A stretch of DNA of 10,781 nt from assembly GCA_964495705.1 (NCBI GenBank), contig CAZBWS010000075.1, positions 1 through 10,781 on the forward strand. The letters run 5' to 3'. Under the pieces are notes generated by a model. The model had not been told where the DNA came from. It did not search any database and was given only the letters and a program-made list of their open reading frames with translations. A program made the position numbers and the translations under genes. The stretch comes from CAZBWS01 sp964495705. GTDB lineage: Bacteria; Pseudomonadota; Gammaproteobacteria; HTCC5015. Every line of letters starts with the position of its first letter. Position 1 is the stretch's first letter. Shown one piece after another: positions 1 through 6,454 of this stretch.

Positions 1-384
1 ATCAAAATCAGCTTTACTCCCATCAGCGTCCTTGGCATTAATATCCGTCACACCTGCCCCTATCATGGCATAAGGCACTGAATAAGAGCTAATAGGTAAA
101 GAAAAGCGAAGGAATCCATATGCAGAATTAGAACTTACATCACCAGAGAGTCTATTTAATCGTAGCTCGGTTGATAGCTGTGGCGTAACCTCATAACCTA
201 TTAGTAGCTGTCCTCCATTATCAGCATCCTCATTAAATGTACCTGAGCCCCTCAGCTCTACTTCTCCTACACCAACAGAAAGCCCATAGTAAAAGCTCGA
301 CGTATCCTCTACGGCGCACGCAACACCACTAGCCACAACAGCTATAAAAAGCACTAAAACCTGTTTCAATTTAGTAAACGGCAC
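1..384 (-). CDS. Secreted, probable outer-membrane beta-barrel protein (3' part outside window)
   Basis: A minus-strand frame is open from a GTG at 384-382 to the window edge, giving 128 codons with no stop. The GTG is chosen because GAGG lies 8 bases upstream and the only nearby ATG is followed two codons later by a stop. The N-terminus is a signal peptide: basic residues K5 and K7, a hydrophobic stretch from about V9 to V21, and an A-C-A site near residue 24. C23 could be a lipobox cysteine, but the residue at -3 is glycine, so ordinary signal peptidase I cleavage seems more likely. The mature part alternates polar and hydrophobic residues with aromatic and glycine positions (FYYGLSVGVG, LLIGYEVTPQLSTELRL, YAMIGAG), the pattern of an OmpA-like or opacity-type small barrel. 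This is a fold-level inference; no function can be named. It is divergent from the thioredoxin gene at 453. Confidence 0.7.
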   Translation of the reverse strand, partial: MPFTKLKQVLVLFIAVVASGVACAVEDTSSFYYGLSVGVGEVELRGSGTFNEDADNGGQLLIGYEVTPQLSTELRLNRLSGDVSSNSAYGFLRFSLPISSYSVPYAMIGAGVTDINAKDADGSKADFD

Positions 385-406
385 TTTCAGATCCTCATAA
401 TATGTA

Positions 407-436
407 ATAATAGCAAAACTTAAGAGCAAAAGTTAA
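407..436 (-). promoter_or_regulatory. Candidate promoter for the minus-strand barrel gene
   Basis: On the minus strand, TTAACT (436-431, 4 of 6 to the -35 consensus) is followed after 18 bases by TATTAT (412-407, 5 of 6). A TG two bases upstream of the -10 makes it an extended -10 element. Transcription would start near 400, leaving a short leader that contains the GAGG ribosome site before the GTG at 384. The region is AT-rich, so chance matches are more likely than usual. Confidence 0.4.
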
Positions 437-452
437 AGTAAAATATCAAGTA

Positions 453-953
453 ATGCAAGATAATACTATTAAATTTAAACTATTCAAATTCACAATTTCT
501 ACCTGCATAAGCATTACAGCTTTAGTTTTAGGCTATCTGATCAGTAAACACCTCTCAAATACCGAACAACTTCAGACGAAACTCAAAGTTAACCTGCCCG
601 AAAATAAAATTCTACTGATCAACTTCTGGGCAACTTGGTGTCCACCTTGCAGAGAAGAAATCCCAGACTTTATTCGTCTTCACGACGAATTCAAAGACCG
701 AGACTTTTCTGTTATTGGTCTGGCCATTGACAAACAAGACAAAGTTAATGCTTTTGAACAAGAAATAGGAATTAGCTACCCTTCTTTAATAGTTGAAAAA
801 GAAGGCTATGCCCTAATGGAGGAGTATGGCAGCCTACATGGAGCGCTGCCCTATACTGTCATCTTAGATAAAAAAGGAAACATCGCCTATAAGCACCATA
901 AGGGCATATTAAGCTACCAAGAAGCCAAAGAACTAATAGAACCATTACTTTAA
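453..953 (+). CDS. Membrane-anchored TlpA-like thioredoxin-fold protein
   Basis: The 166-residue protein has one N-terminal membrane segment (about residues 13-30) and no clear cleavage site. It is therefore probably an anchored protein with a periplasmic thioredoxin domain. The active site is W-C-P-P-C-R with cysteines C63 and C66 in the context NFWATWCPPCREEIP, the TlpA/ResA/DsbE signature. The cis-proline is P133 in GALPYTVILD, and the domain is complete to the C-terminus. The role is thiol-disulfide exchange in the periplasm, most often reduction of apocytochromes or another partner; the actual partner cannot be seen. No Shine-Dalgarno is visible and no in-frame ATG or GTG lies between the start and the upstream stop at 411-413, so ATG 453 is the best start. 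In Pseudomonas the gene before aroQ is a DsbD-type reductase, so a thiol protein fits this position. Base composition is lower in GC (about 37% in sampled lines) than the genes to the right. Confidence 0.85.
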   Translation: MQDNTIKFKLFKFTISTCISITALVLGYLISKHLSNTEQLQTKLKVNLPENKILLINFWATWCPPCREEIPDFIRLHDEFKDRDFSVIGLAIDKQDKVNAFEQEIGISYPSLIVEKEGYALMEEYGSLHGALPYTVILDKKGNIAYKHHKGILSYQEAKELIEPLL

Positions 954-1052
954 AACTGTATGTATTTGCAGCGATCTTGCATTTAACGTCTTAGAACTAG
1001 ACTTTTTGAATTCAATTCGGCAAAATCTAAAGAAATTATAAAAGATGGCGAT

Positions 1053-1490
1053 ATGACAACTGTACTGGTACTTAACGGCCCGAATTTAAATCTACTAGGC
1101 ACTCGCGAGCCTGAAGTCTACGGCTCCGATAGCTTGGCCGATATTATGCTGCACTTACAACAGCAAGCCACACAAGCAGATTGCACCCTAGAGACTATGC
1201 AAAGTAATGCTGAACACGAGTTAGTTGAGCGCATACATGCTGCCAAAGACAATGTAGACTTTATTATTATCAACCCCGCTGCATTTACCCATACCAGTGT
1301 AGCCCTGCGCGACGCCTTACTTGGGGTTGCCATCCCATTTATTGAAATCCATTTATCCAACACCCATAAGCGGGAAGAGTTTCGCCACCAGTCATACCTG
1401 TCAGACGCTGCCGAAGGCGTAATAATGGGCCTTGGCGCTCAAGGCTACGAGCTCGCCCTATGCGCAGCCCTAAAAAAATTAGGACATTAG
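1053..1490 (+). CDS. aroQ: 3-dehydroquinate dehydratase, type II
   Basis: Converts 3-dehydroquinate to 3-dehydroshikimate in the cytosol, the third step of the shikimate pathway. At 145 residues it has the normal length of the type II (dodecameric) enzyme, unrelated to type I AroD. Visible active-site features are the N-terminal loop NGPNLNLLGTREPEVYG with R18 and catalytic Y23, the QSN motif at 50-52 (here QSNAEHELVE, where many relatives have QSNHEGEL), N74 in INPAAFTHTS, E98 and catalytic H100 in the IEIHLSN motif, and R111. The spacing equals that of the Mycobacterium enzyme minus one residue. No strong Shine-Dalgarno precedes ATG 1053, but the conserved N-terminus starts right there. It is the first gene of the aroQ-accB-accC cluster, with the stop only 4 bases before accB. 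Confidence 0.97.
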   Translation: MTTVLVLNGPNLNLLGTREPEVYGSDSLADIMLHLQQQATQADCTLETMQSNAEHELVERIHAAKDNVDFIIINPAAFTHTSVALRDALLGVAIPFIEIHLSNTHKREEFRHQSYLSDAAEGVIMGLGAQGYELALCAALKKLGH

Positions 1491-1494
1491 AACT

Positions 1495-1935
1495 ATGGAT
1501 ATACGTAAAGTTAAAAAATTAATAGAGCTGCTAGAAGAGTCTGGTATTGCTGAAATTGAAATCAAAGAAGGAGAGGAGTCGGTACGCATCTCCCGTGGTA
1601 GCACATTAGCACCAGCGCCTATTCCTCAAGCATATTCAGCACCTGTCACAGCAAGCTATACAGAGGCAAGTGCTGCACCAGCAGCACAGAAAGCGACTGG
1701 TCATATCATGGAATCCCCCATGGTCGGAACCTATTACAACGCCTCATCCCCCGACTCTGAACCCTTCGTGAAAATCGGCCAGCGCGTCTCACAAGGAGAT
1801 ATTTTATGCATTGTCGAAGCAATGAAGATAATGAACCAAATTGAGGCCGACATCAGCGGCACCATCAAATCAATCGAGTGCAACAATGGTGAACCGGTTG
1901 AATTTGGCGCCCCACTATTTGTGATAGAAGCCTAA
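1495..1935 (+). CDS. accB: Biotin carboxyl carrier protein of acetyl-CoA carboxylase
   Basis: Carries the biotin that shuttles CO2 from AccC to the AccAD carboxyltransferase, giving malonyl-CoA for fatty acid synthesis. The 146-residue protein has three parts. The N-terminal helical region MDIRKVKKLIELLEESG contacts AccC and drives oligomerisation. An Ala/Pro-rich flexible linker spans about residues 37-68. The C-terminal biotinyl domain spans about 72-146. The biotinylated lysine is K111 in EAMKIMNQI, and the thumb segment SPDSEPFVKIGQ (85-96), typical of AccB rather than other biotinyl domains, is present. AGGA at 1481-1484, inside the end of aroQ, serves as ribosome site. The stop overlaps the accC start by one base (TAATG), indicating translational coupling and matched amounts of both subunits. 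BirA, encoded elsewhere, would attach the biotin. Confidence 0.98.
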   Translation: MDIRKVKKLIELLEESGIAEIEIKEGEESVRISRGSTLAPAPIPQAYSAPVTASYTEASAAPAAQKATGHIMESPMVGTYYNASSPDSEPFVKIGQRVSQGDILCIVEAMKIMNQIEADISGTIKSIECNNGEPVEFGAPLFVIEA

Positions 1936-3287
1936 TGCTGGCTAAAGTTCTGATCGCCAATCGCGGCGAGATAGCCCTGCGTATCTTACGTGCTTGTCGC
2001 GAGATGGGCATTAAAACCGTTGCTGTTTACTCAAGTGCTGACCGCAACCTTAAACACGTTCGGCTCGCAGATGAAGCCGTCTGCATTGGCCCTGCCGCAA
2101 GCAAAGATAGCTATCTAAATATTCCTGCTATTATTGCTGCGGCAGAAATTGCTGACGCCGTTGGCATTCATCCTGGCTATGGCTTTTTAGCGGAAAATGC
2201 CGACTTTGCCGAGCAAGTCGAGCGCAGTGGCTTTGAGTTCATAGGCCCTAGTGCAGACTCTATTCGCCTGATGGGTGACAAGATTTCAGCCAAGGCCGCC
2301 ATGCTAGCTGCAGGCGTACCCTGCGTACCGGGGTCAGAAGGCGCCCTAGGCAACGACAAAGTAGAAAACAGTCAGCTTGCCCGTGACATTGGTTACCCTG
2401 TCATCATTAAAGCAGCAGCTGGCGGTGGCGGGCGCGGCATGCGCGTTGTGCATTCAGAGGCCAAGCTACCTAGCGCCATAGCAACAACACGCTCTGAAGC
2501 ACTAGCGGCCTTTGGCAGTGATGTGCTGTATATGGAAAAATTTCTCGGTCAGCCGCGCCATATAGAAGTACAAGTCTTGGCCGACAAGCACGGCAATGTG
2601 GTTCACCTGGGGGAGCGAGACTGCTCCATTCAACGCCGCCACCAAAAAGTCATAGAAGAAGCTCCTGCCCACGGAATTACTGAAGAACAACGCCAATTCA
2701 TCGGCATGCGCTGTGTTGATGCCTGTAAGCGCATCAACTATGTTGGCGCTGGCACTTTCGAGTTCTTATATCAAGACGGTGAATTTTATTTCATTGAGAT
2801 GAATACGCGCCTGCAAGTTGAACACCCCGTTACCGAGCGCGTGACTAATATAGATATTGTTCAACAACAAATCTGTATTGCAGCAGGCGACCCCCTGCCC
2901 TTCACCCAGGAAGATATCCGCATGGACGGCCACTCGATTGAGTGCAGGCTCAATGCAGAATGCCCTGATACATTTATGCCCAGCCCTGGTACGATTACTC
3001 AATATCACGCCCCGGGTGGCCCCGGCGTGCGGATGGACACCCATATTTATAATGGCTATGCTGTACCACCCTATTATGACTCTATGGTAGGTAAGCTTAT
3101 CGTACGGGGAGACAGCCGAGAACACGCTATTCGACGCATGGCTGGCGCGCTCAGCGAGATCGTTATCGATGGCATTAAAACTAATATCCCCTTGCTGCGC
3201 GAAGTTATCCTAGACGCTAACTTTGCCACTGCAGACACTGACATCAATATTCACTATTTAGAAAAGCGTTTAAAAGCGCGCAAATAA
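1935..3287 (+). CDS. accC: Biotin carboxylase subunit of acetyl-CoA carboxylase
   Basis: ATP- and bicarbonate-dependent carboxylation of the biotin on AccB. The 450 residues form an ATP-grasp enzyme: N-terminal domain (KVLIANRGEIALRI, HPGYGFLAEN), ATP-grasp lid and core, and C-terminal biotin carboxylase domain. Residues known from the E. coli enzyme fall at identical positions: K116, K159, the glycine loop G163-G166 (AAGGGGRGMR), K238 in RRHQKV, E276, E288 in FIEMNTRLQVEHPVTE, R292, and R338 in IECRLNAE. The start overlaps the accB stop by one base, so the pair is coupled. A copy of the repeated word ATGCGGATA lies within the gene at 2915-2923 in reverse orientation. Confidence 0.98.
   Translation: MLAKVLIANRGEIALRILRACREMGIKTVAVYSSADRNLKHVRLADEAVCIGPAASKDSYLNIPAIIAAAEIADAVGIHPGYGFLAENADFAEQVERSGFEFIGPSADSIRLMGDKISAKAAMLAAGVPCVPGSEGALGNDKVENSQLARDIGYPVIIKAAAGGGGRGMRVVHSEAKLPSAIATTRSEALAAFGSDVLYMEKFLGQPRHIEVQVLADKHGNVVHLGERDCSIQRRHQKVIEEAPAHGITEEQRQFIGMRCVDACKRINYVGAGTFEFLYQDGEFYFIEMNTRLQVEHPVTERVTNIDIVQQQICIAAGDPLPFTQEDIRMDGHSIECRLNAECPDTFMPSPGTITQYHAPGGPGVRMDTHIYNGYAVPPYYDSMVGKLIVRGDSREHAIRRMAGALSEIVIDGIKTNIPLLREVILDANFATADTDINIHYLEKRLKARK
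2915..2923 (-). repeat. ATGCGGATA copy in accC
   Basis: Exact copy of the 9-base word in reverse orientation, read in accC as D-I-R-M. Flanks do not extend the match. Confidence 0.6.
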
Positions 3288-3316
3288 ATAACCACTTCAG
3301 TACCAAAGGCACGATT

Positions 3317-4195
3317 ATGGCTTGGCATCAATTCTCTGTTCAGGTAGAGCAGTCTCGCGTAGAACCTGTGGAAGACCTCTTGCTTGCCACAGGGGCCCTA
3401 ACAGTTACCTTGCGTGACGCTGCCGATCAACCACTGCTAGAACCCAAGCCCGGTGAAATGCCGCTTTGGGATCAAAGCATTGTCGTCTGCCTATTTGATG
3501 TGAATGCGGATAGGCTACTCATCGAAGCCGCCATCAATAATGGGCTACAAAGCCAAGAAATCAATACGCTAAACTACGAGCTTATCGCTGACCGTGACTG
3601 GGTACGCGCTTGGATGGATGACTTTCATCCCATGCAATTTGGCGACAAACTCTGGGTTGTCCCTAGCCATCGAGAACCCATTGATATAAATGCCGTGAAT
3701 ATGGTGTTAGATCCAGGCCTAGCATTTGGTACAGGCACACATCCCACAACAGCGATGTGCCTACGCTGGCTAGACCAGCAAAACATCAACTCTCAGACAT
3801 TGCTAGATTTTGGTTGTGGCTCAGGGATTCTGGCCATTGCTGGCCTACTACTAGGAGCAAAGAAAGCCTTTGTCACCGACATTGACCCACAAGCCATTGA
3901 AGCGACACACAGCAATGCCCAACAAAACCAAGTTAATGAAAACATTATTGTCCTAGCTACTGACGAAAAGCCGAATCAGCATATTGATGTATTAGTAGCC
4001 AATATACTCGCAGGCCCCTTGCTAACGCTTGCCCCTGTATTTGCTGAGTTATGCCCAAGCGGTAGCAAGCTTGCACTATCAGGTATCTTGCGTGAGCAGG
4101 CTGAGGACATCATCGCATGCTACTCCCCGTGGTTTGATATAGAAAAGCCCAGCTTTGATGGAGACTGGGCTTTAGTTACGGGAACCCGAAAGTAG
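3317..4195 (+). CDS. prmA: Ribosomal protein L11 methyltransferase
   Basis: Methylates lysines and the N-terminus of ribosomal protein L11 using S-adenosylmethionine. The length of 292 residues is normal for the family. The N-terminal part (about 1-100, starting MAWHQFSVQV) is the L11-recognition domain. The linker carries the conserved LDPGLAFGTGTHPTTAMCL (131-149). The Rossmann-type methyltransferase domain shows the SAM-binding loop DFGCGSG (164-170), the acidic end of strand 2 in DID (188-190), and N229 with ILAGPL, equivalent to the N-P-P-F region of other methyltransferases. AAAGG about 9 bases upstream of ATG 3317 is a weak ribosome site. The gap from accC is 29 bases, so it is probably read with accBC. 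Its last codons contain an inverted repeat (4144-4173), and codons near 3504 contain a copy of ATGCGGATAGGCT. Confidence 0.96.
   Translation: MAWHQFSVQVEQSRVEPVEDLLLATGALTVTLRDAADQPLLEPKPGEMPLWDQSIVVCLFDVNADRLLIEAAINNGLQSQEINTLNYELIADRDWVRAWMDDFHPMQFGDKLWVVPSHREPIDINAVNMVLDPGLAFGTGTHPTTAMCLRWLDQQNINSQTLLDFGCGSGILAIAGLLLGAKKAFVTDIDPQAIEATHSNAQQNQVNENIIVLATDEKPNQHIDVLVANILAGPLLTLAPVFAELCPSGSKLALSGILREQAEDIIACYSPWFDIEKPSFDGDWALVTGTRK
3504..3516 (+). repeat. ATGCGGATAGGCT copy in prmA
   Basis: Exact copy of the word extended by GGCT, a 13-base match to the reverse complement of the copies in the purH leader and after purD. It is read as N-A-D-R-L and uses the AGG arginine codon, which is generally uncommon. 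Confidence 0.65.
4144..4173. terminator. Hairpin in the last codons of prmA, possible bidirectional terminator
   Basis: AAAGCCCAG (4144-4152) and CTGGGCTTT (4165-4173) form a perfect 9-base-pair stem with a 12-base loop. On the plus strand only TTT follows before the sequence turns mixed. On the minus strand the stem is followed by TTTTCT, a slightly better U-tract. It lies wholly inside coding sequence (residues around KPSFDGDWAL), so if it acts as a terminator it marks the end of the accBC-prmA transcript within the gene. Confidence 0.35.
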
Positions 4196-4348
4196 CTAGA
4201 AGCGGTAACTCGCTTTAAGCTGCACCACAGGCCACAACTCAACTGTATTTAAGTCATCTTGGATATTATCTTCTTCTCTTATCGATCCCTGCCCTACTAC
4301 AGTGCGACAGCCAGAATGAGACTTGTTCCACAAAACGCTTAACGACAT
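4196..4348 (-). other. Short minus-strand frame ending like an outer-membrane barrel; possible gene remnant
   Basis: The gap between prmA and the next plus-strand gene has an open minus-strand frame. From an ATG at 4348 it gives 50 residues; the frame stays open further, but there it is antisense to the zinc-ribbon gene. The last residues, DDLNTVELWPVVQLKASYRF, end in phenylalanine with tyrosine two before it. They have alternating hydrophobic positions, as in the final beta-strand recognised by the BAM complex in outer-membrane proteins. A bare 50-residue frame cannot form a barrel, so this is either the leftover 3' end of a lost gene or coincidence. The hairpin at 4144-4173 lies just downstream in this orientation. 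No ribosome site is evident. Confidence 0.2.
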
Positions 4349-4351
4349 AAT
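4323..4351 (+). promoter_or_regulatory. Candidate promoter for the zinc-ribbon gene
   Basis: TTGTTC (4323-4328) is followed after 17 bases by CATAAT (4346-4351, 5 of 6 to the -10 consensus). The -10 ends only 6 bases before ATG 4358, so transcription would begin at or very near the start codon and give a leaderless or nearly leaderless message. This agrees with the lack of a Shine-Dalgarno before this gene. Confidence 0.35.
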
Positions 4352-4357
4352 AGCGCC

Positions 4358-5101
4358 ATGCAAACTCAATGCCCAGAATGTCAAACAACCTTCAATATCA
4401 CCCAAGAACATCTCGACATAGCTAATGGGCAAGTACGCTGCACCCAATGCCAAGCTGTCTTTGATGGCCATGTAAATATGCAACACGCAGAACCTCAAGC
4501 CCCCCCACATTTAGATGATATTGCTAAACCACCCCAAGAAAGTAAAAACACAACAGCCACAAACATCAACCCCTTGATTTTCTCTGACTTAACCAAGGAC
4601 GCAGTCGACAAGTCGGCTTGGGGAAAAACATTAAAGAGCATCACTCTTGCCCTATTCAGCATGGCTTTACTCGCGATCCTACTTATTCAAATTGCTTATT
4701 TAAAGCGTAGCGAGCTGGTTCGTATCGCTTCCATCGCGCCCTACGTTCAACAAGCTTGTAACGCGATTCCACAGTGTATAATTCCTATCCAACGTGCACT
4801 CGAACAATTCCAATTAGAAAGCCGCAATGTTTATGCCCACCCCAACACGGCCAACGCGCTCGTCGTCACGGCCACATTCAGCAACAAAGCGGACTTCCAG
4901 CAACCCTACCCCACACTCATACTCAGTATGTCTAATGTGCGTGGCCAAGAAGTGGCCACTCGCCGTTTTACTCCAACAGAATATCTCGACAAATTTAGCA
5001 ATGCTGACGCAGGCATGGCACCACAGCAATCAAGCTCCATCTCCCTAGAACTAGCCGACCCTGGCGAGCAGGCAATGGCCTTTGAAATAGATTTCCAATA
5101 A
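4358..5101 (+). CDS. Zinc-ribbon membrane protein of the DUF3426 family
   Basis: The 247-residue protein starts with a small zinc ribbon, the MJ0042-type domain, with ligands C5-x2-C8 and C28-x2-C31 in MQTQCPECQTTFNI and VRCTQCQAVF. A polar, low-complexity linker (about 40-90) follows. One membrane helix comes next (about 94-114, TLALFSMALLAILLIQIAYL), then a periplasmic C-terminal region of about 130 residues that matches the DUF3426 pattern (LVVTATFSNKADFQQPYPTLILSM, where paired cysteines C134 and C140 precede it). The expected topology is ribbon in the cytosol and DUF3426 outside. Its biochemical role is unknown in the family. Genes of this kind lie between prmA and dusB in Pseudomonas-type genomes, so the position is conserved. 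No ribosome site is visible, and a -10-like element sits directly upstream. Confidence 0.85.
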   Translation: MQTQCPECQTTFNITQEHLDIANGQVRCTQCQAVFDGHVNMQHAEPQAPPHLDDIAKPPQESKNTTATNINPLIFSDLTKDAVDKSAWGKTLKSITLALFSMALLAILLIQIAYLKRSELVRIASIAPYVQQACNAIPQCIIPIQRALEQFQLESRNVYAHPNTANALVVTATFSNKADFQQPYPTLILSMSNVRGQEVATRRFTPTEYLDKFSNADAGMAPQQSSSISLELADPGEQAMAFEIDFQ

Positions 5102-5154
5102 ACACTCGAAAACCTTACACCGACAATTTGACGCCGATTGAAACAACTGGTCAC

Positions 5155-5183
5155 TTTTTAATCAACGCCTAAAGCGCTAAAAT
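5155..5183 (+). promoter_or_regulatory. Candidate dusB-fis promoter with GC-rich discriminator
   Basis: TAAAAT (5178-5183, 5 of 6 to the -10 consensus) has a weak -35 (TTTTTA, 5155-5160) at 17 bases. It is followed by the C/G-rich CCCTCGCC before ATG 5193. The start of transcription would fall within two or three bases of the ATG. In E. coli the fis promoter is upstream of dusB and its GC-rich discriminator makes it stringently controlled, so this location and composition fit. The weak -35 keeps confidence low. Confidence 0.35.
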
Positions 5184-5192
5184 CCCTCGCCT

Positions 5193-6179
5193 ATGATCTG
5201 CCTAGGCCAATACCAGTTTGACAATTTACTTGCTCTCGCCCCGATGGCAGGAGTGACTGACAGGCCGTTTCGCCAACTCTGTCGACAGCTGGGGGCAGAT
5301 TGGACACCATCAGAGATGGTTACCAGTCAACCACAATTACGCAACACTCGGAAAAGCCAGCTTAGACTCAACCACGACGGTGAACCAGGGCCTATTATTG
5401 TGCAAATCGCAGGCGCAGAAGCCAAAATGATGGCCGAGGCTGCACGCTTCAATGTAGAGCACGGCGCACAAATTATCGACATTAATATGGGGTGCCCCGC
5501 TAAAAAGGTTTGCAACGTAGCCGCTGGCTCTGCGCTACTCAATAATGAAAAACTCGTCGCCGAGATACTCTCTGCAGTCGTCGAGGCTGTTGACGTGCCC
5601 ATCACCCTGAAAACCCGCACCGGCACCGAGCCGAGCAAACGCAATATAATGAGCGTGGCGAAAATTGCCGAGGACTGCGGCATCCAACTGCTCTCCCTAC
5701 ATGGACGCACTCGCAAAGACATGTACAAAGGCGCCGCTGAATACGATACGATTGCCGCCGTCAAACAGACTATCCGCATTCCTGTGCTCGCTAACGGCGA
5801 TATCGACTGTCCCGAGAAAGCCGCAACCGTACTCAACCACACCCAGGCTGACGGTTTAATGATTGGCCGCGCGGCGCAAGGAAACCCGTGGATTTTTCGC
5901 GAAGTAAAGCACTATCTCACCACCGGCAACAAACTCGCGCCACCTACCCAAGAAGAAATACAAAGAACGCTACTCGGCCATCTGGACAATCTATATGAAT
6001 TCTATGGGGAGTTCATGGGGCCGCGTATTGCTCGCAAGCATATTGGCTGGTATATGAAAGGCCAAGTCAATTTCAAGTCGTTTAAAAACACCTTATTTTC
6101 CATCGAAGACGCCAACGAACAACGCGCTGCCATCGAAGATTTTTTCAGCCAAGTAACACACAAGGAGCAGGTCGCATGA
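5193..6179 (+). CDS. dusB: tRNA-dihydrouridine synthase B
   Basis: FMN- and NADPH-dependent reduction of uridine to dihydrouridine in the tRNA D-loop. The 328-residue protein has a TIM barrel followed by the helical tRNA-binding domain. Visible features are the N-terminal APMAGVTDRPFR (16-27), SEMV (40-43) and QIAG (71-74). The catalytic cysteine is C101 in DINMGCPAKKV, equivalent to E. coli C100. K140 lies in TLKTRTG, H170 in LHGRTR, NGDI at 201-204 and IGRAAQGNPWIF at 224-235 (FMN phosphate site). The downstream RIARKHIGWY motif is typical of DusB. The start matches the E. coli N-terminus (GQYQ), although no Shine-Dalgarno precedes it. The stop overlaps the fis start (ATGA), the classic dusB-fis operon. 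A copy of the word ATGCGGATA lies at 5771-5779, reverse orientation. Confidence 0.97.
   Translation: MICLGQYQFDNLLALAPMAGVTDRPFRQLCRQLGADWTPSEMVTSQPQLRNTRKSQLRLNHDGEPGPIIVQIAGAEAKMMAEAARFNVEHGAQIIDINMGCPAKKVCNVAAGSALLNNEKLVAEILSAVVEAVDVPITLKTRTGTEPSKRNIMSVAKIAEDCGIQLLSLHGRTRKDMYKGAAEYDTIAAVKQTIRIPVLANGDIDCPEKAATVLNHTQADGLMIGRAAQGNPWIFREVKHYLTTGNKLAPPTQEEIQRTLLGHLDNLYEFYGEFMGPRIARKHIGWYMKGQVNFKSFKNTLFSIEDANEQRAAIEDFFSQVTHKEQVA
5771..5779 (-). repeat. ATGCGGATA copy in dusB
   Basis: Exact copy in reverse orientation, with one more matching base (ATGCGGATAG). It is read in dusB as T-I-R-I, near the conserved IPVLANGD block. Confidence 0.6.
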
Positions 6180-6406
6180 GCCAAGCTTTAAAAGACGCCG
6201 TCAAAAACTCTATCGCAAGCTATCTGGAAAACCTGGATGGGGAAAAACCTGTGGGCGTACACAAAATGGTGGTCGGCGAAGTAGAGTCTGTCCTTTTGAC
6301 CTGCATTATGGACTACGCAGACAATAATCAGAGTCATGCCTCAGAGTATCTAGGACTAAATCGTGGAACTCTGCGCAAAAAACTCAAAGAACACGAGTTA
6401 CTCTAG
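6176..6406 (+). CDS. fis: Nucleoid protein Fis, short form
   Basis: Small DNA-bending protein that shapes the nucleoid and activates stable RNA and other growth-phase genes. The family core is complete: the dimer helices (LKDAVKNSIASYLENL, VVGEVESVLLTCIMDYA) and the C-terminal helix-turn-helix NQSHASEYLGLNRGTLRKKLKEHELL (51-76), with the near-invariant NRGTLRKKL. At 76 residues it lacks the roughly 20-residue N-terminal beta-hairpin arm of E. coli Fis (98 residues), which is needed for stimulating DNA inversion but not for DNA binding. The start is firm: AAGGAG (6162-6167) lies 8 bases upstream, the ATG overlaps the dusB stop by four bases, and no start codon is seen in the upstream codons I read. 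Short Fis proteins are familiar from betaproteobacteria. Likely co-transcribed with dusB. Confidence 0.96.
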   Translation: MSQALKDAVKNSIASYLENLDGEKPVGVHKMVVGEVESVLLTCIMDYADNNQSHASEYLGLNRGTLRKKLKEHELL

Positions 6407-6448
6407 GTCAAGTCATAAACTCAACCAATATCAGCCTGTTTTTTCAGT

Positions 6449-6454
6449 TATAAT
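6449..6454 (+). promoter_or_regulatory. Candidate purH promoter: perfect TATAAT with GC-rich discriminator
   Basis: A consensus TATAAT is followed by CCCGCGCG, which places a strongly GC-rich discriminator between the -10 and a start site near 6461-6463. No good -35 is found 16-18 bases upstream (the region reads CAATAT or similar), so activation by a protein is possible. GC-rich discriminators are the hallmark of promoters repressed by ppGpp. The implied leader to the purH ATG is about 100 bases. Confidence 0.5.

Noticed and set aside
1..384. Lipoprotein reading of the N-terminus through C23
   Set aside because: The residue at -3 is glycine rather than leucine or a similar hydrophobic residue, and an A-C-A signal peptidase I site fits a barrel protein better.
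1006..1033. TTGAAT with TAAAGA as a promoter for aroQ
   Set aside because: The -10 is poor (TAAAGA), and several equally weak alternatives exist in this AT-rich stretch, so no choice can be supported.
2766..3125. 119-codon minus-strand frame inside accC
   Set aside because: Shadow of accC, which has every catalytic residue; nothing suggests a nested gene.
5327..5842. 171-codon open frame on the minus strand
   Set aside because: It lies wholly antisense to dusB, whose motifs are complete, and its translation shows no recognisable domain. Long antisense frames are common in genes with this codon use.
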